From Clostridium_AT radicumherbarum (lineage in GTDB: Bacteria > Bacillota > Clostridia > Clostridiales > Clostridiaceae): DNA of 64,000 nucleotides. Position 1 is the first letter of the stretch. Each line of letters starts with the position of its first letter. The stretch lies in the NCBI RefSeq assembly GCF_045310525.1, contig NZ_JBJHZY010000002.1, positions 62,001 to 126,000 on the forward strand, in the 5' to 3' direction. Below are positions 16,821 to 25,587 of this stretch, piece by piece. The translations under genes were made by a program, and so were the position numbers. Below the pieces are notes generated by a model. That model was not told the origin of the DNA. It saw nothing but the letters and a program-made list of their open reading frames with translations, and ran no database searches.

Positions 16821-18261
16821 TAATTATAAATGGATAGCCTTATCCTGTACCACAGTAGGTGCACTATTTTCAGTTTTAAGCGGAAGTACACTGATGATTG
16901 CACTTCCAGTTATAATGAAAGATTTAAATGCAAGTATGAATATTGTTACCTGGACTATAATGGGTTATATGCTTGTAATGACAATACTTGTACCTGCTAT
17001 AGGCAGAATGGCTGATATGTTTGGAAGAAAAAAACTTTATGTTACAGGCTTTGCTATCTTTACATTGTCTTCATTTCTCTGTTCGCTTTCTCAAACAGGG
17101 CTGCAGCTATTATTGTTTAGGTTAGTACAAGCTGTAGGAGGGTCCTTAATGGTAGCTAACAGTACTGCAATAGTTACTGATGCCTTTCCAAAAAGAGAGC
17201 TAGGTAAGGCTCTTGGAATCAACAGTATGATAATCAGTATAGCATCTATTGCTGGACCAATTCTTGGTGGATTTTTAATAAATGTAGGCTGGAGATATAT
17301 TTTTTATATAAATATTCCCATAGGTATAGTAGGAACACTATGGGCTTTCATGCAATTAAAAGAAACAAAATTAATATCTGAAAAGCAGAAATTTGATATA
17401 AAAGGTACTCTTGCTTTTACTACTGGAATGCTTTCTTTATTAATAGCTTTATCTATGGGAGGATTCATCGGTTGGTTTAATATTTACGTTATTGCCTTAT
17501 TTATTATTTCAGTAATATTCATTTCTTTATTTGTTAAAATTGAAAATAGTACTGAGCAGCCAATGCTGGATTTAAGGCTTTTAAAGACAAGAGTCTTAGC
17601 CTTTGCTTACGGAAGCACCTTTTTAAACGGAGTAGCAAGAGGAGCTGTTACCTTCTTACTAATATTCTTCTTTCAAGGCATTAAAGGAATAGATCCTATT
17701 ATAGCAGGAATGCTTTTAGCCCCAATGGCTGTTTCTATGATGGTGGTTTCACCAATAAGCGGGTATCTTTCAGATAAATATGGTTCAAGACATTTAAGTT
17801 CCATTGGTTTATTTATATCTGCTATAGGTCTTGCCGGTATGATGTTTATCACTTCTAAAACCTCAACCACTGAACTTATGATATGGATGCTTATAATGGG
17901 AGTTGGCTCAGGCATGTTCTTTTCTCCAAATACCAGTGCTATAATGAGTATGGTACCTGCAGATAAAAGAGGTATTGCAGCAGGTATTAGAACAATGATG
18001 AACAACGCTGGTACTGTTTTAAGTATAGCTTTATCTATGGCCATAATATCTTCAAGTATTTCACCAGATGCTATGCAGGCACTGTTTATTGGAACACAGG
18101 TTGGTTCACAAGGCATAGCTATTAATCAATTTATATCAGGCTTAAGAATGGCATTTACTTTATCCTTTGTCTTTAGCATAATAGCTGCTTTTATATCTTA
18201 CCTAAGAGGGCCTCATGTAAATTGGGAGGAAACAGAAGAAATACAGGAAGAATTAGTTTAA
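16810..18261 (+). CDS. MFS drug efflux transporter, DHA2 (EmrB/QacA) family
   Basis: Proton-coupled exporter of 483 aa with about fourteen membrane helices. Seen are the MFS loop 2-3 motif (GRMADMFGRKKLY, residues 67-79), the motif-C antiporter signature GPILGGFLI in helix 5, and a second-half SGYLSDKYGSR. The start ATG 16810 overlaps the regulator's end, with GGAGG inside that gene. Pairing with a MerR regulator suggests induction by a lipophilic drug or metabolite. Substrate unknown. Confidence 0.93.
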   Translation: MKNDNYKWIALSCTTVGALFSVLSGSTLMIALPVIMKDLNASMNIVTWTIMGYMLVMTILVPAIGRMADMFGRKKLYVTGFAIFTLSSFLCSLSQTGLQLLLFRLVQAVGGSLMVANSTAIVTDAFPKRELGKALGINSMIISIASIAGPILGGFLINVGWRYIFYINIPIGIVGTLWAFMQLKETKLISEKQKFDIKGTLAFTTGMLSLLIALSMGGFIGWFNIYVIALFIISVIFISLFVKIENSTEQPMLDLRLLKTRVLAFAYGSTFLNGVARGAVTFLLIFFFQGIKGIDPIIAGMLLAPMAVSMMVVSPISGYLSDKYGSRHLSSIGLFISAIGLAGMMFITSKTSTTELMIWMLIMGVGSGMFFSPNTSAIMSMVPADKRGIAAGIRTMMNNAGTVLSIALSMAIISSSISPDAMQALFIGTQVGSQGIAINQFISGLRMAFTLSFVFSIIAAFISYLRGPHVNWEETEEIQEELV

Positions 18262-18320
18262 TTATTCCAAGTTGACCTTTATCCTTAAATTTACTATAAT
18301 ATTATTATAAGTTTATATGT

Positions 18321-18405
18321 ATTTCGGTTGGGCAAACTTAGTTTGCTTTCAAGAGAATTTAGTTTCTGGGGTGGGAAGCTCTTAATTGAGTTTCCCGCTT
18401 TTTTT
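18321..18405 (+). promoter_or_regulatory. Probable DUF1646-motif sodium riboswitch with terminator
   Basis: Between the MFS and DUF1646 genes lies a leader with hairpin GCAAAC-TTA-GTTTGC (18332-18346), a second hairpin AGAA...TTTCT, a purine-rich GGGGTGGGAAGC, and a terminator GGGAAGCTC/GAGTTTCCC (18373-18396) with seven T residues (18399-18405). The DUF1646 motif, reported as a Na+ riboswitch, occurs upstream of this transporter family. I assign it by position and layout, not by a covariance search. Confidence 0.55.
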
Positions 18406-18466
18406 GTGCCCTTTTTTATTTATTAGCTAAGAAATATATGTAAATTAAAAATTGGAGGTAGTAATT

Positions 18467-19489
18467 ATGATTACAGTGTTAATAATTATACTAATCTTAA
18501 CCTTTATCTTACCATTAACATTTAAGACCATAGAGCATAATATAGAATTTTTTCTTTTCATAATGGGTATAGGTGCTGCTGCAAGCTCGGGAATAATTTC
18601 CAAGCAGTTAATACTACACATACTTGAAAATAATTTTCTTTATGCCATAACGGCTACAGTTTTCGTTATAGGTTTTTTATTTAAAGCTTTAGCATATAAA
18701 TTAGAAAATATGATCAATAAAGTAATAAAACTTATTCCCTTAAGATTATTTGTATTTTTATTAGTTTTTATATTAGGTTTGTTATCTAGTGTCATAACAG
18801 CTATGGTGGCGGCGCTTATTCTAGTAGAAATTATTATACTGCTTCCTATTGATAGAAAAAGCAAAGTGAATTTAAATATAATTGCCTGCTTTTCCATTGG
18901 CCTAGGAGCCGCACTGACACCCATTGGCGAACCTGTTGCAACTATAGTAATCTCTAAATTAAATGCAGACTTTTTCTATTTATTTAAAGAATTGAGCTTA
19001 TATGTAGTTATAGGTATTATATTATTGAGCATATTAGCTGCATTTTCTATTAAAAATAATAATAATTTTTCTCCTACTGAAATTGAAAAAATAACCCAAG
19101 ATACAAACATAGACATAGCTTTTAGAGCTATAAAAATATTTATTTTTGTTATAGCTCTTGAACTTTTAGGTTCAGGTTTCAAGCCAATAATAGATACTTA
19201 CGTAATTGGTTTAGATAGCAAAATTTTATATTGGGGAAATACAATTTCTGCAATACTAGATAATGCCACACTTGCTTCTGCAGAAATTAGTCCGCAAATG
19301 AATGCAGAACAAATCAAAGCTATTATGCTAGGTCTTCTTTTAAGCGGTGGTATGCTTATACCTGGAAATATACCTAATATAATATCTGCTGGAAAACTAA
19401 AGATAAAAAGCAGTGAGTGGATTAAGCTTGGTGTTCCATTAGGGCTATTTATGCTTAGCGGATTTTATGTAATATTATTTATTATTTGA
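18467..19489 (+). CDS. DUF1646 family cation transporter
   Basis: Integral membrane protein of 340 aa with about ten hydrophobic helices. The start ATG 18467 is eight bases past GGAGG; a frame opening at 18452 has no site. Conserved small-residue loops include GAALTPIGEPVATIV near 147-161 and GNTISAILDNATLASAEISP near 260-279, resembling arsenite permease/NhaD-type ion transporters. The family is thought to move Na+ or related cations, supported by its association with Na+ riboswitches. Regulation by the leader at 18321-18405 is inferred. Confidence 0.8.
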   Translation: MITVLIIILILTFILPLTFKTIEHNIEFFLFIMGIGAAASSGIISKQLILHILENNFLYAITATVFVIGFLFKALAYKLENMINKVIKLIPLRLFVFLLVFILGLLSSVITAMVAALILVEIIILLPIDRKSKVNLNIIACFSIGLGAALTPIGEPVATIVISKLNADFFYLFKELSLYVVIGIILLSILAAFSIKNNNNFSPTEIEKITQDTNIDIAFRAIKIFIFVIALELLGSGFKPIIDTYVIGLDSKILYWGNTISAILDNATLASAEISPQMNAEQIKAIMLGLLLSGGMLIPGNIPNIISAGKLKIKSSEWIKLGVPLGLFMLSGFYVILFII

Positions 19490-19505
19490 TATAGCAAAAA
19501 GTAAA

Positions 19506-19592
19506 GATACTGAACATTAGGTGAGATGCTAATGTACTGAGGGAATTTAGGAGTTCCCTCAGTAATCACTGTTTTCCACCTTAATCAGTATC
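19506..19592 (+). ncRNA. Unassigned structured RNA: three-way junction with possible pseudoknot
   Basis: Three perfect stems nest exactly: P1 GATACTGA (19506-19513) with 19585-19592; P2 ACATTAG (19514-19520) with 19529-19535; P3 ACTGAGGGAA (19536-19545) with 19554-19563. Loop 2 AGGTG (19519-19523) can also pair with CACCT (19577-19581). It lies between two convergent genes, so it controls no downstream ORF. A T-rich stretch follows on both strands. The strand is uncertain, and I do not recognise a known riboswitch or ribozyme class. A small mobile element is the alternative. Confidence 0.5.
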
Positions 19593-19626
19593 AATAAACA
19601 TGGAGGTTATTTTATTTTATTTCAGC

Positions 19627-20745
19627 TTAATTCATATCATTTGGATCTTTATAAATTGAATGGATTATCCCTCCACCTAAGCAAGCTTCTCCCTCATAAA
19701 ATACTACTGCCTGCCCTGGAGTTACAGCCCTTTGCGGCTTATCAAATACTACAGTACATTTATTATTACCCTTCATAATTACTGTTACCCCTTGATCTGG
19801 CTGTCTGTATCTAAACTTTGCTGTGCATTTAAAGGTTCCAGTTGGAGATGTGTCACTAACCCAGCTTAAATCATCTGCTTCTAAACCATAAGAATATATT
19901 GCCGGATGGTCATCTCCTTGTACTACGTATAAAATATTCTTCTTCAAGTCCTTCTCTGCTACAAACCAAGGTTCGCCATTTCCTTCACCTGTTCCGCCAA
20001 TACCTAGGCCTTTTCTCTGACCTAAGGTATAGTACATAAGACCATCATGCTTTCCAATTACTTTGCCATCAAAGGTCATTATATCTCCAGACTTAGATGG
20101 AAGGTAATTAGCTAAGAATTTATGAAAATTTCTCTCTCCGATAAAGCAAATTCCTGTACTGTCCTTTTTTGTTGCTGTTTTAAGACCATATTTTAGTGCT
20201 ATTTCTCTAACTTCTGGCTTAGTTAAATGCCCAACTGGAAACATTGCCTTTGAAAGCTGATGCTGCTTTAACATACATAGAAAATATGTTTGATCCTTAT
20301 TGCCATCTACTGCTCTAAGCATTTTATATTCACCGTTATCATAACCTATTTGTGCATAATGACCTGTAGCCAAATAGTCAGCGCCTATTTTCATAGCATA
20401 ATCTAAAAATGCCTTAAATTTTATTTCCTTATTACACATAACATCTGGATTCGGAGTTCTTCCTTTTTTATATTCCTCTAAGAAATAAGTAAAAACCCTA
20501 TCCCAATATTCCTTCACAAAGTTCACAGTATAATATGGGATACCTATTTCATCACAAACTCTTCTTACATCATCATAGTCCTCTGTTGCCGTGCATGCTC
20601 CATTTTCATCTTTTTCATCCCAGTTCTTCATGAATATGCCTATTACATTATAGCCCTGCTCTTTTAATAAAAGTGCTGCAACAGAGGAATCCACTCCTCC
20701 TGACATACCAACAACAACTGTTGTATCCTTTGGTTCTTTATTCAT
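19627..20745 (-). CDS. mnmA: tRNA-specific 2-thiouridylase
   Basis: Forms 2-thiouridine at wobble position 34 of Lys, Glu and Gln tRNAs. The 372 aa include the PP-loop SGGVDSS at 15-21 for adenylation, catalytic Cys104 (DVMCN) and the partner Cys200 (STGICFIG) for persulfide transfer, and a C-terminal beta-barrel with LGQRKGLG. Length is normal. The ATG at 20745 has AAAGG upstream. proC and nth lie upstream on the same strand with 18- and 3-base gaps, so the three may be cotranscribed although unrelated in function. Confidence 0.97.
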   Translation of the reverse strand: MNKEPKDTTVVVGMSGGVDSSVAALLLKEQGYNVIGIFMKNWDEKDENGACTATEDYDDVRRVCDEIGIPYYTVNFVKEYWDRVFTYFLEEYKKGRTPNPDVMCNKEIKFKAFLDYAMKIGADYLATGHYAQIGYDNGEYKMLRAVDGNKDQTYFLCMLKQHQLSKAMFPVGHLTKPEVREIALKYGLKTATKKDSTGICFIGERNFHKFLANYLPSKSGDIMTFDGKVIGKHDGLMYYTLGQRKGLGIGGTGEGNGEPWFVAEKDLKKNILYVVQGDDHPAIYSYGLEADDLSWVSDTSPTGTFKCTAKFRYRQPDQGVTVIMKGNNKCTVVFDKPQRAVTPGQAVVFYEGEACLGGGIIHSIYKDPNDMN

Positions 20746-20763
20746 TTATCTTAACAACCTTTC

Positions 20764-21579
20764 TTAACCGTTATTCTTTGACATTCCAACAGTCTTATCT
20801 GTACATGCCTTCATTGCATCAATTACTGTTCCTCTAAAATTATTTTTTTCTAAAGAGTACACCGCTTCAATTGTTGTTCCTCCAGGTGAACATACATTAT
20901 CTTTTAGTGCTCCAGGATGCTGCCCAGATTCTAATACCATCTTAGCAGCTCCAAGTACAGCCTGTGCCGCAAATTTATATGCCTTTTCTCTTGGAATTCC
21001 ATCTCTAACAGCACCATCAGCTAAAGCTTCTATGAACATATAAACATAGGCTGGAGAAGAGCCGCTAACTGCTGGAATATAATCCATCAGTCTTTCTTCA
21101 ATAACTTCTGCCTTACCAAATGAGTTATAAACTTCTATAACCTCATTAAGTTCTTCTTTACTAACCTTAATATTTGAGCAAAGTGCACTCATACCCTCCC
21201 CTACCATTGCTGGAGTATTAGGCATTGTTCTTACTACCTTTACTTCATTGCCAAAAGCCTTTTCCATAAAAGCAATTGAGATTCCTGCTGCAATAGTAAT
21301 TATCACAGCATCTTTTTTTACCACATTCTTTATTTCCTCGATAACAGAAGGATAGATATGGGGTTTTACAGCTAATATTAATATATCTGAAAATGCTGCT
21401 ACTTCCTTATTGTCATGTGTAGTTAATATTCCGAATTTTTCTTTAGTGATATTTAAATTTTTATCCCCACTGTTGCTTCCCATAATATCTTCTTTTGGGA
21501 CTATATTTGATTTTACTATACCGCCAATCATAGCTTGAGCCATATTTCCACAGCCTATAAATCCAATTCTTTTATTCAT
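20764..21579 (-). CDS. proC: Pyrroline-5-carboxylate reductase
   Basis: Last step of proline synthesis: reduces pyrroline-5-carboxylate with NAD(P)H in the cytoplasm. The 271 aa have the N-terminal Rossmann motif IGFIGCGNMAQAM (5-17), conserved VRTMPNTPAMVGEG near 117-130, and the C-terminal signature in SPGGTTIEAV. Length is typical. The ATG at 21579 begins three bases after the nth stop, so the two genes are likely coupled. Confidence 0.96.
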   Translation of the reverse strand: MNKRIGFIGCGNMAQAMIGGIVKSNIVPKEDIMGSNSGDKNLNITKEKFGILTTHDNKEVAAFSDILILAVKPHIYPSVIEEIKNVVKKDAVIITIAAGISIAFMEKAFGNEVKVVRTMPNTPAMVGEGMSALCSNIKVSKEELNEVIEVYNSFGKAEVIEERLMDYIPAVSGSSPAYVYMFIEALADGAVRDGIPREKAYKFAAQAVLGAAKMVLESGQHPGALKDNVCSPGGTTIEAVYSLEKNNFRGTVIDAMKACTDKTVGMSKNNG

Positions 21580-21582
21580 AAT

Positions 21583-22221
21583 CTATTTTTCCTTTCCTAA
21601 GTTATATTCACAATAAGGAGCCAGAACACATTCTTCACAATTGGGCTTTCTTGCATGGCATACCTTTCGGCCGTGCCAAATTATATAATGATGTGCATCA
21701 CTCCACATTTTTTTAGGTATATTTTTCATAAGTCCTTGTTCAACTTCTTCCGGGGTTTTTCCTTTTGCAAGACCTAATCTATTTGAAACTCTAAACACGT
21801 GAGTATCCACAGCAATTGCAGGGACTCCATAGGCATTTGATAGTACAACATTTGCCGTTTTCCTACCTACACCAGGAAGCTCAATTAGTTCCTCCATAGT
21901 CCTTGGAACCTGTCCCTGATATTTTAACAAAATTTCTTGGGTCGTTCCGAGAATATTTTTAGCCTTATTTTTATAAAAGCCGCAGCTTTTAACTTTTTCA
22001 CAAAGTTCTTCTAAGCTTAAGGTAATCATTTTTTCAGGAGTGTTGTACTCTTTAAAAAGCTCACTGGTTACTATATTTACTCTATCATCAGTGCATTGTG
22101 CACTTAAGATAGTTGCTACTAATAATTCATAAGGAGAATTAAAGTTTAATGCACATTTTGCCTCTGGGTAATTCTCCTTCAATAACCTTAGTATATTAGT
22201 TATTCTTTCCTTTTTATTCAT
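21583..22221 (-). CDS. nth: Endonuclease III
   Basis: Base-excision-repair DNA glycosylase/AP lyase for oxidised pyrimidines. The start ATG 22221 is eight bases past AAGG, giving 212 aa; a GTG nine bases upstream is less likely. The helix-hairpin-helix ELPGVGRKTANV contains the catalytic lysine (near 118), followed by VDTHVFRVSNRLG with the catalytic aspartate. The C-terminal [4Fe-4S] cluster has the C-x6-C-x2-C-x5-C spacing (CHARKPNC, EEC, VLAPYC). All key residues are present. Confidence 0.97.
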   Translation of the reverse strand: MNKKERITNILRLLKENYPEAKCALNFNSPYELLVATILSAQCTDDRVNIVTSELFKEYNTPEKMITLSLEELCEKVKSCGFYKNKAKNILGTTQEILLKYQGQVPRTMEELIELPGVGRKTANVVLSNAYGVPAIAVDTHVFRVSNRLGLAKGKTPEEVEQGLMKNIPKKMWSDAHHYIIWHGRKVCHARKPNCEECVLAPYCEYNLGKEK

Positions 22222-22390
22222 TTTTCTCACCTTGCTTTATATTTTAGAATAACAACAAGAAAAAACTTTTGTCGAATTAATTATATCAAATAAAGGTCTA
22301 AATTTATAGAGTTAAATATTTACCCCTAACACAGTATATCCTAATTCATATTTTATCCAAGAATTAATTTCATATAAAATAGGGTGTTAA

Positions 22391-22430
22391 TAAAAATTAA
22401 TCCCTTATAAACAAGTGCTTATAAGGGATT
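22391..22430 (-). terminator. Terminator of threonine dehydrogenase gene
   Basis: Perfect 12-bp stem AATCCCTTATAA (22399-22410) with 22419-22430, followed on the minus strand by AATTTTTA. The stretch 22231-22390 upstream of nth shows nothing else clear. Confidence 0.85.
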
Positions 22431-22445
22431 TTAAACTTTTTTAAA

Positions 22446-23402
22446 TTATTTTATATTCAATTTAACTCTTAATTTTTCAAGCATATCTGTTGTCATAGAA
22501 GCTAAGTCGTATTTAGAACTGAAGCCCCATTCAGCCTTTGCAGCACTGCTGTCAATAGAATTTGGCCAAGAATCTGCTATTGCCTGTCTTACTGGGTCAA
22601 CTTCATAGCTCATTTCAAAGCTTGGTATATGCTTCTTAATTTCAGCAGCTATTTGTGATGGTTCAAAGCTCATGGCAGATATATTAAATGCATTTCTGTG
22701 AACTAACTTTGAAGGATCAGCTTCTAGTAAAGTTACTATTGCATTTAAGGCATCTGGCATATACATCATATCCATGTAAGTTCCTTCACCTATAAAGGAA
22801 GTATACTTGCCGCTCTTTAATGCCTCATAATATATATCTACAGCGTAATCAGTAGTTCCTCCGCCGCATGGAGTTACATAGGAAATTAGTCCTGGGAATC
22901 TTACTCCTCTTGTATCAACACCAAATCTTTTGAAGTAGTAATCACAAAGTAGTTCTCCTGAAACCTTAGTTACCCCGTACATAGTTTGTGGTCTTTGTAT
23001 TGTATCTTGTGGTGTTTTGTCCTTAGGTGTAGATGGTCCAAAAGCACCAATTGAACTTGGAGTAAAGAACTTTGTATTTAGTTCTCTAGCTACTTCTAAC
23101 GCATTAAATAATCCACCCATATTAATTTCCCAAGCAAGCACTGGCTTTGCTTCAGCAACTGCTGATAAAAGTGCTGCAAGATGAACTATAGTATCTACGT
23201 TATGCTTTTTTGCAACTTCAGCCATCTTCTTAGGATCTAAAACATCTAATATTTCAAAAGGACCGGATTCAACTGCTTCGTTTCCTTCTATTCTTCTAAT
23301 ATCACTTGCTATAACATTATCTGCTCCGTACACGTTTCTCATATGCATTGTAAGTTCTGAGCCTATTTGTCCTAATGCACCTGTTACAAGTATTTTTTTC
23401 AT
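22446..23402 (-). CDS. L-threonine 3-dehydrogenase, epimerase (SDR) type
   Basis: Extended short-chain dehydrogenase, 318 aa. NAD-binding GALGQIG lies at 8-14, and the catalytic Tyr142-xxx-Lys146 in MYGVTK. The sequence (PSSIGAFGP, GVRFPGLISY) fits the GalE-like threonine dehydrogenase family. It oxidises threonine to 2-amino-3-ketobutyrate. The gene directly follows kbl (28-base gap), whose enzyme cleaves that product with CoA to glycine and acetyl-CoA, so the pair is a threonine catabolic operon. The ATG at 23402 has GGGAGGGTC upstream. Confidence 0.92.
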   Translation of the reverse strand: MKKILVTGALGQIGSELTMHMRNVYGADNVIASDIRRIEGNEAVESGPFEILDVLDPKKMAEVAKKHNVDTIVHLAALLSAVAEAKPVLAWEINMGGLFNALEVARELNTKFFTPSSIGAFGPSTPKDKTPQDTIQRPQTMYGVTKVSGELLCDYYFKRFGVDTRGVRFPGLISYVTPCGGGTTDYAVDIYYEALKSGKYTSFIGEGTYMDMMYMPDALNAIVTLLEADPSKLVHRNAFNISAMSFEPSQIAAEIKKHIPSFEMSYEVDPVRQAIADSWPNSIDSSAAKAEWGFSSKYDLASMTTDMLEKLRVKLNIK

Positions 23403-23430
23403 AATGACCCTCCCTATTCCTCGATGTGTT

Positions 23431-24624
23431 CTATATAATTCCTAGTCTCTTTCCAACTCTTTCATATGCAGCTAATGCTTCATCAAGCATTTCCTTTGTA
23501 TGAGCTGCTGTAGGCATATTTCTTACTCTTGCAGTTCCAAGTGGAACAGTTGGGAAAACTATTGATTTTGCATAAACCCCTTCTTTAAAGAGCTCTCTGC
23601 TGAATTCTTGAGCCTTATCAGCCTCTCCTATAATACATGGAGTTATTGGAGTCTCACTATGTCCTATATTAAAGCCTAATTCCTTTAAGCCCTTCTTTAA
23701 ATAGTTTCCATTTTCCCATACCTTTTTAACTAAATCATCATTTTCAGTTAATATATTTATGGCTTCAAGGATTGCAGCTGCTGAGCCAGGAGTCATTGAA
23801 GTTGAGAACAAGAAAGGTCTAGCTCTAACCTTTAACCAGTCAATTAAATCCTTTGATCCGGCTACATATCCACCAACTACTCCAAAAGCCTTTGAAAGTG
23901 TTCCGATTTGAAAATCTATTTTACCTACTAAATCATGATGTGTAGCAGACCCGCTTCCATGCCATCCTAAAACTCCTGAAGCATGTGCATCATCAACATA
24001 AGTAATTAAATCAAATTCTTCAGCTATTTCAACTATTTCTGGAAGAGGAGCTATATCTCCATCCATTGAAAATACACCATCTGTTATAACCATTATCTTT
24101 TCGTATAATCCAGATTCTTTAGCTTCTTTTGCCCTATTTCTTAAATCCACCATATCAGCATGTTCAAATCTTATAATTTTAGCACCTGATAATCTGCAGC
24201 CATCTATAATTGAAGCATGATTAAGAGAGTCAGATAAAATTGCATCTTTCTTAGTCATTACTGCTGAAATAGCACCCATATTACAATTAAAACCTGACTG
24301 GAAAACTATAACTGCTTCTGTATGCTTAAATTTTGCAAGTTTTTCTTCTAGTTCATCATGTATATCTAAAGTACCGTTAATTGTTCTAACAGCACCTGCT
24401 CCAACTCCATATTTTTCAGTAGCTTTAATGGAAGCATCTATCATTCTTTTGTTTCCAGCTAAGCCCAAATAGTTATTTGAAGATAGATTAACTAGTCTTT
24501 TTCCTCTAATCTCAATAACTGGTCCATTTCCACCAACTACTGTGTCTATTACATTGTACAAACCTTTACTTCTTAAATCCTCTAAATTTTCTGTTAAGTA
24601 TTTTTGTAATGCTTTACTTCCCAT
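23431..24624 (-). CDS. kbl: Glycine C-acetyltransferase (2-amino-3-ketobutyrate CoA ligase)
   Basis: PLP enzyme of the alpha-oxoamine synthase family, 397 aa. It converts 2-amino-3-ketobutyrate plus CoA to glycine and acetyl-CoA. Seen are LSSNNYLGLAG near 47-57, FQSGFNCNMG for PLP stacking, the DDAHASGVLG aspartate/histidine pair near 211-220, and the Schiff-base lysine Lys245 in GTLSKAFG. Related BioF enzymes look similar, but the threonine dehydrogenase partner decides the call. The ATG at 24624 has AAGGAGG upstream. Confidence 0.94.
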   Translation of the reverse strand: MGSKALQKYLTENLEDLRSKGLYNVIDTVVGGNGPVIEIRGKRLVNLSSNNYLGLAGNKRMIDASIKATEKYGVGAGAVRTINGTLDIHDELEEKLAKFKHTEAVIVFQSGFNCNMGAISAVMTKKDAILSDSLNHASIIDGCRLSGAKIIRFEHADMVDLRNRAKEAKESGLYEKIMVITDGVFSMDGDIAPLPEIVEIAEEFDLITYVDDAHASGVLGWHGSGSATHHDLVGKIDFQIGTLSKAFGVVGGYVAGSKDLIDWLKVRARPFLFSTSMTPGSAAAILEAINILTENDDLVKKVWENGNYLKKGLKELGFNIGHSETPITPCIIGEADKAQEFSRELFKEGVYAKSIVFPTVPLGTARVRNMPTAAHTKEMLDEALAAYERVGKRLGII

Positions 24625-24684
24625 GGTTTTACTCCTCCTTACTATTTTACCTCAAAGTATAGTAATTTTTTAACCAACAACTAT

Positions 24685-24713
24685 AGTATATAAAAATGAA
24701 ACAAATTTTGCAA
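24685..24713 (-). promoter_or_regulatory. Promoter of the kbl operon
   Basis: Minus strand TTGCAA (24708-24713), 17-base spacer, TATACT (24685-24690). A short dyad TGTCA-TT-TGACA lies about 20 bases further upstream and could be an activator or repressor site. Confidence 0.5.
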
Positions 24714-24820
24714 CTGGTAATTTTAATGATGGATTAGTGTCATTTGACATACACTATATAATATTCTTGTTATTTTTTAATAATCCTTCATTATACATAA
24801 TATTTTAAATAAACTTTTAA

Positions 24821-24850
24821 AAAAAATACAGCGTACAAGCTGTATTTTTT
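24821..24850 (-). terminator. Terminator after plsC, overlapping its stop codon
   Basis: Perfect 12-bp stem AAAAAATACAGC (24821-24832) with 24839-24850, six-base loop. The transcript ends in a U run. Confidence 0.85.
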
Positions 24851-25550
24851 ATTTATATACTCCTCTATAGCTTTCTGGAATAAGGGTAGAAATTCCCTGC
24901 ATTAAGGTAGTTAAAGCCCTATTTTCATATGATGCTTTGTCTTCTCCCTCTTCCCTTTCCTCAAGTGTCATTTGCTTGCCTATTGTTAAACCTATTTTTG
25001 CATGATGAAAACTTTCAGCCGCCATATCACCAATATCATTAATAGGTAAAAATTTTTCTGTCCCATAAATTCCTATAGGAATTATAGGGGCTTTTGTAAC
25101 TCTTGCAATAAGCAAAAGACCCTTCTTTGCTTCAATCATGCTTCCGCTTCTGCTTCTTGTTCCCTCTGGGAAAAGAAGTATATTGCCGCCCATTTTCACA
25201 ATATTAATAATCTTAGTAAGTCCGTCTTTATCTGCACTATTCGGCTTAAGTACTGTTGTTTTAACAAGCCTCACTCCAATATTTGTTGTTGAATTTTGAG
25301 TAAGTTTAATTCCTGCAACATAAGTAACATCATGATCTTTTAAAATCTTGTCTAAAATAAGAGCATCAGAATTACTTAAATGATTGCAAATGAATATTAC
25401 AGGTTTTTTAATATTATTTAAATTTTCAAGTCCCTTTATTTCTAGAGTCGTATATTTTTTTATAATAATATTTACTATTTTTCTAGATACAACGTTTACT
25501 AAACCTTCAGGTAAATAATCTAATAGCTTTGTAATCTTAGGAGATATCAA
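24849..25550 (-). CDS. plsC: 1-acyl-sn-glycerol-3-phosphate acyltransferase
   Basis: Membrane-associated enzyme making phosphatidic acid from lysophosphatidate. The start is TTG 25550 with GGAG seven bases upstream, giving 233 aa. Block I is NHLSNSD (catalytic His and Asp, near 56-62) and block III is FPEGTRSRSG (near 128-137). Length is typical. It is the last gene of a cysK-cysE-queG-plsC run and may be cotranscribed with queG (37-base gap). Confidence 0.92.
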   Translation of the reverse strand: MISPKITKLLDYLPEGLVNVVSRKIVNIIIKKYTTLEIKGLENLNNIKKPVIFICNHLSNSDALILDKILKDHDVTYVAGIKLTQNSTTNIGVRLVKTTVLKPNSADKDGLTKIINIVKMGGNILLFPEGTRSRSGSMIEAKKGLLLIARVTKAPIIPIGIYGTEKFLPINDIGDMAAESFHHAKIGLTIGKQMTLEEREEGEDKASYENRALTTLMQGISTLIPESYRGVYK

Positions 25551-25587
25551 AGCACCTCTCCACCTTTCATAAATGAATCTATATATA

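Noticed and set aside
19506..19592. M-box or hammerhead ribozyme
   Set aside because: TTAGGTGAG resembles the start of an M-box, but the rest of the M-box core is absent. There is no CUGANGA/GAAA hammerhead core.
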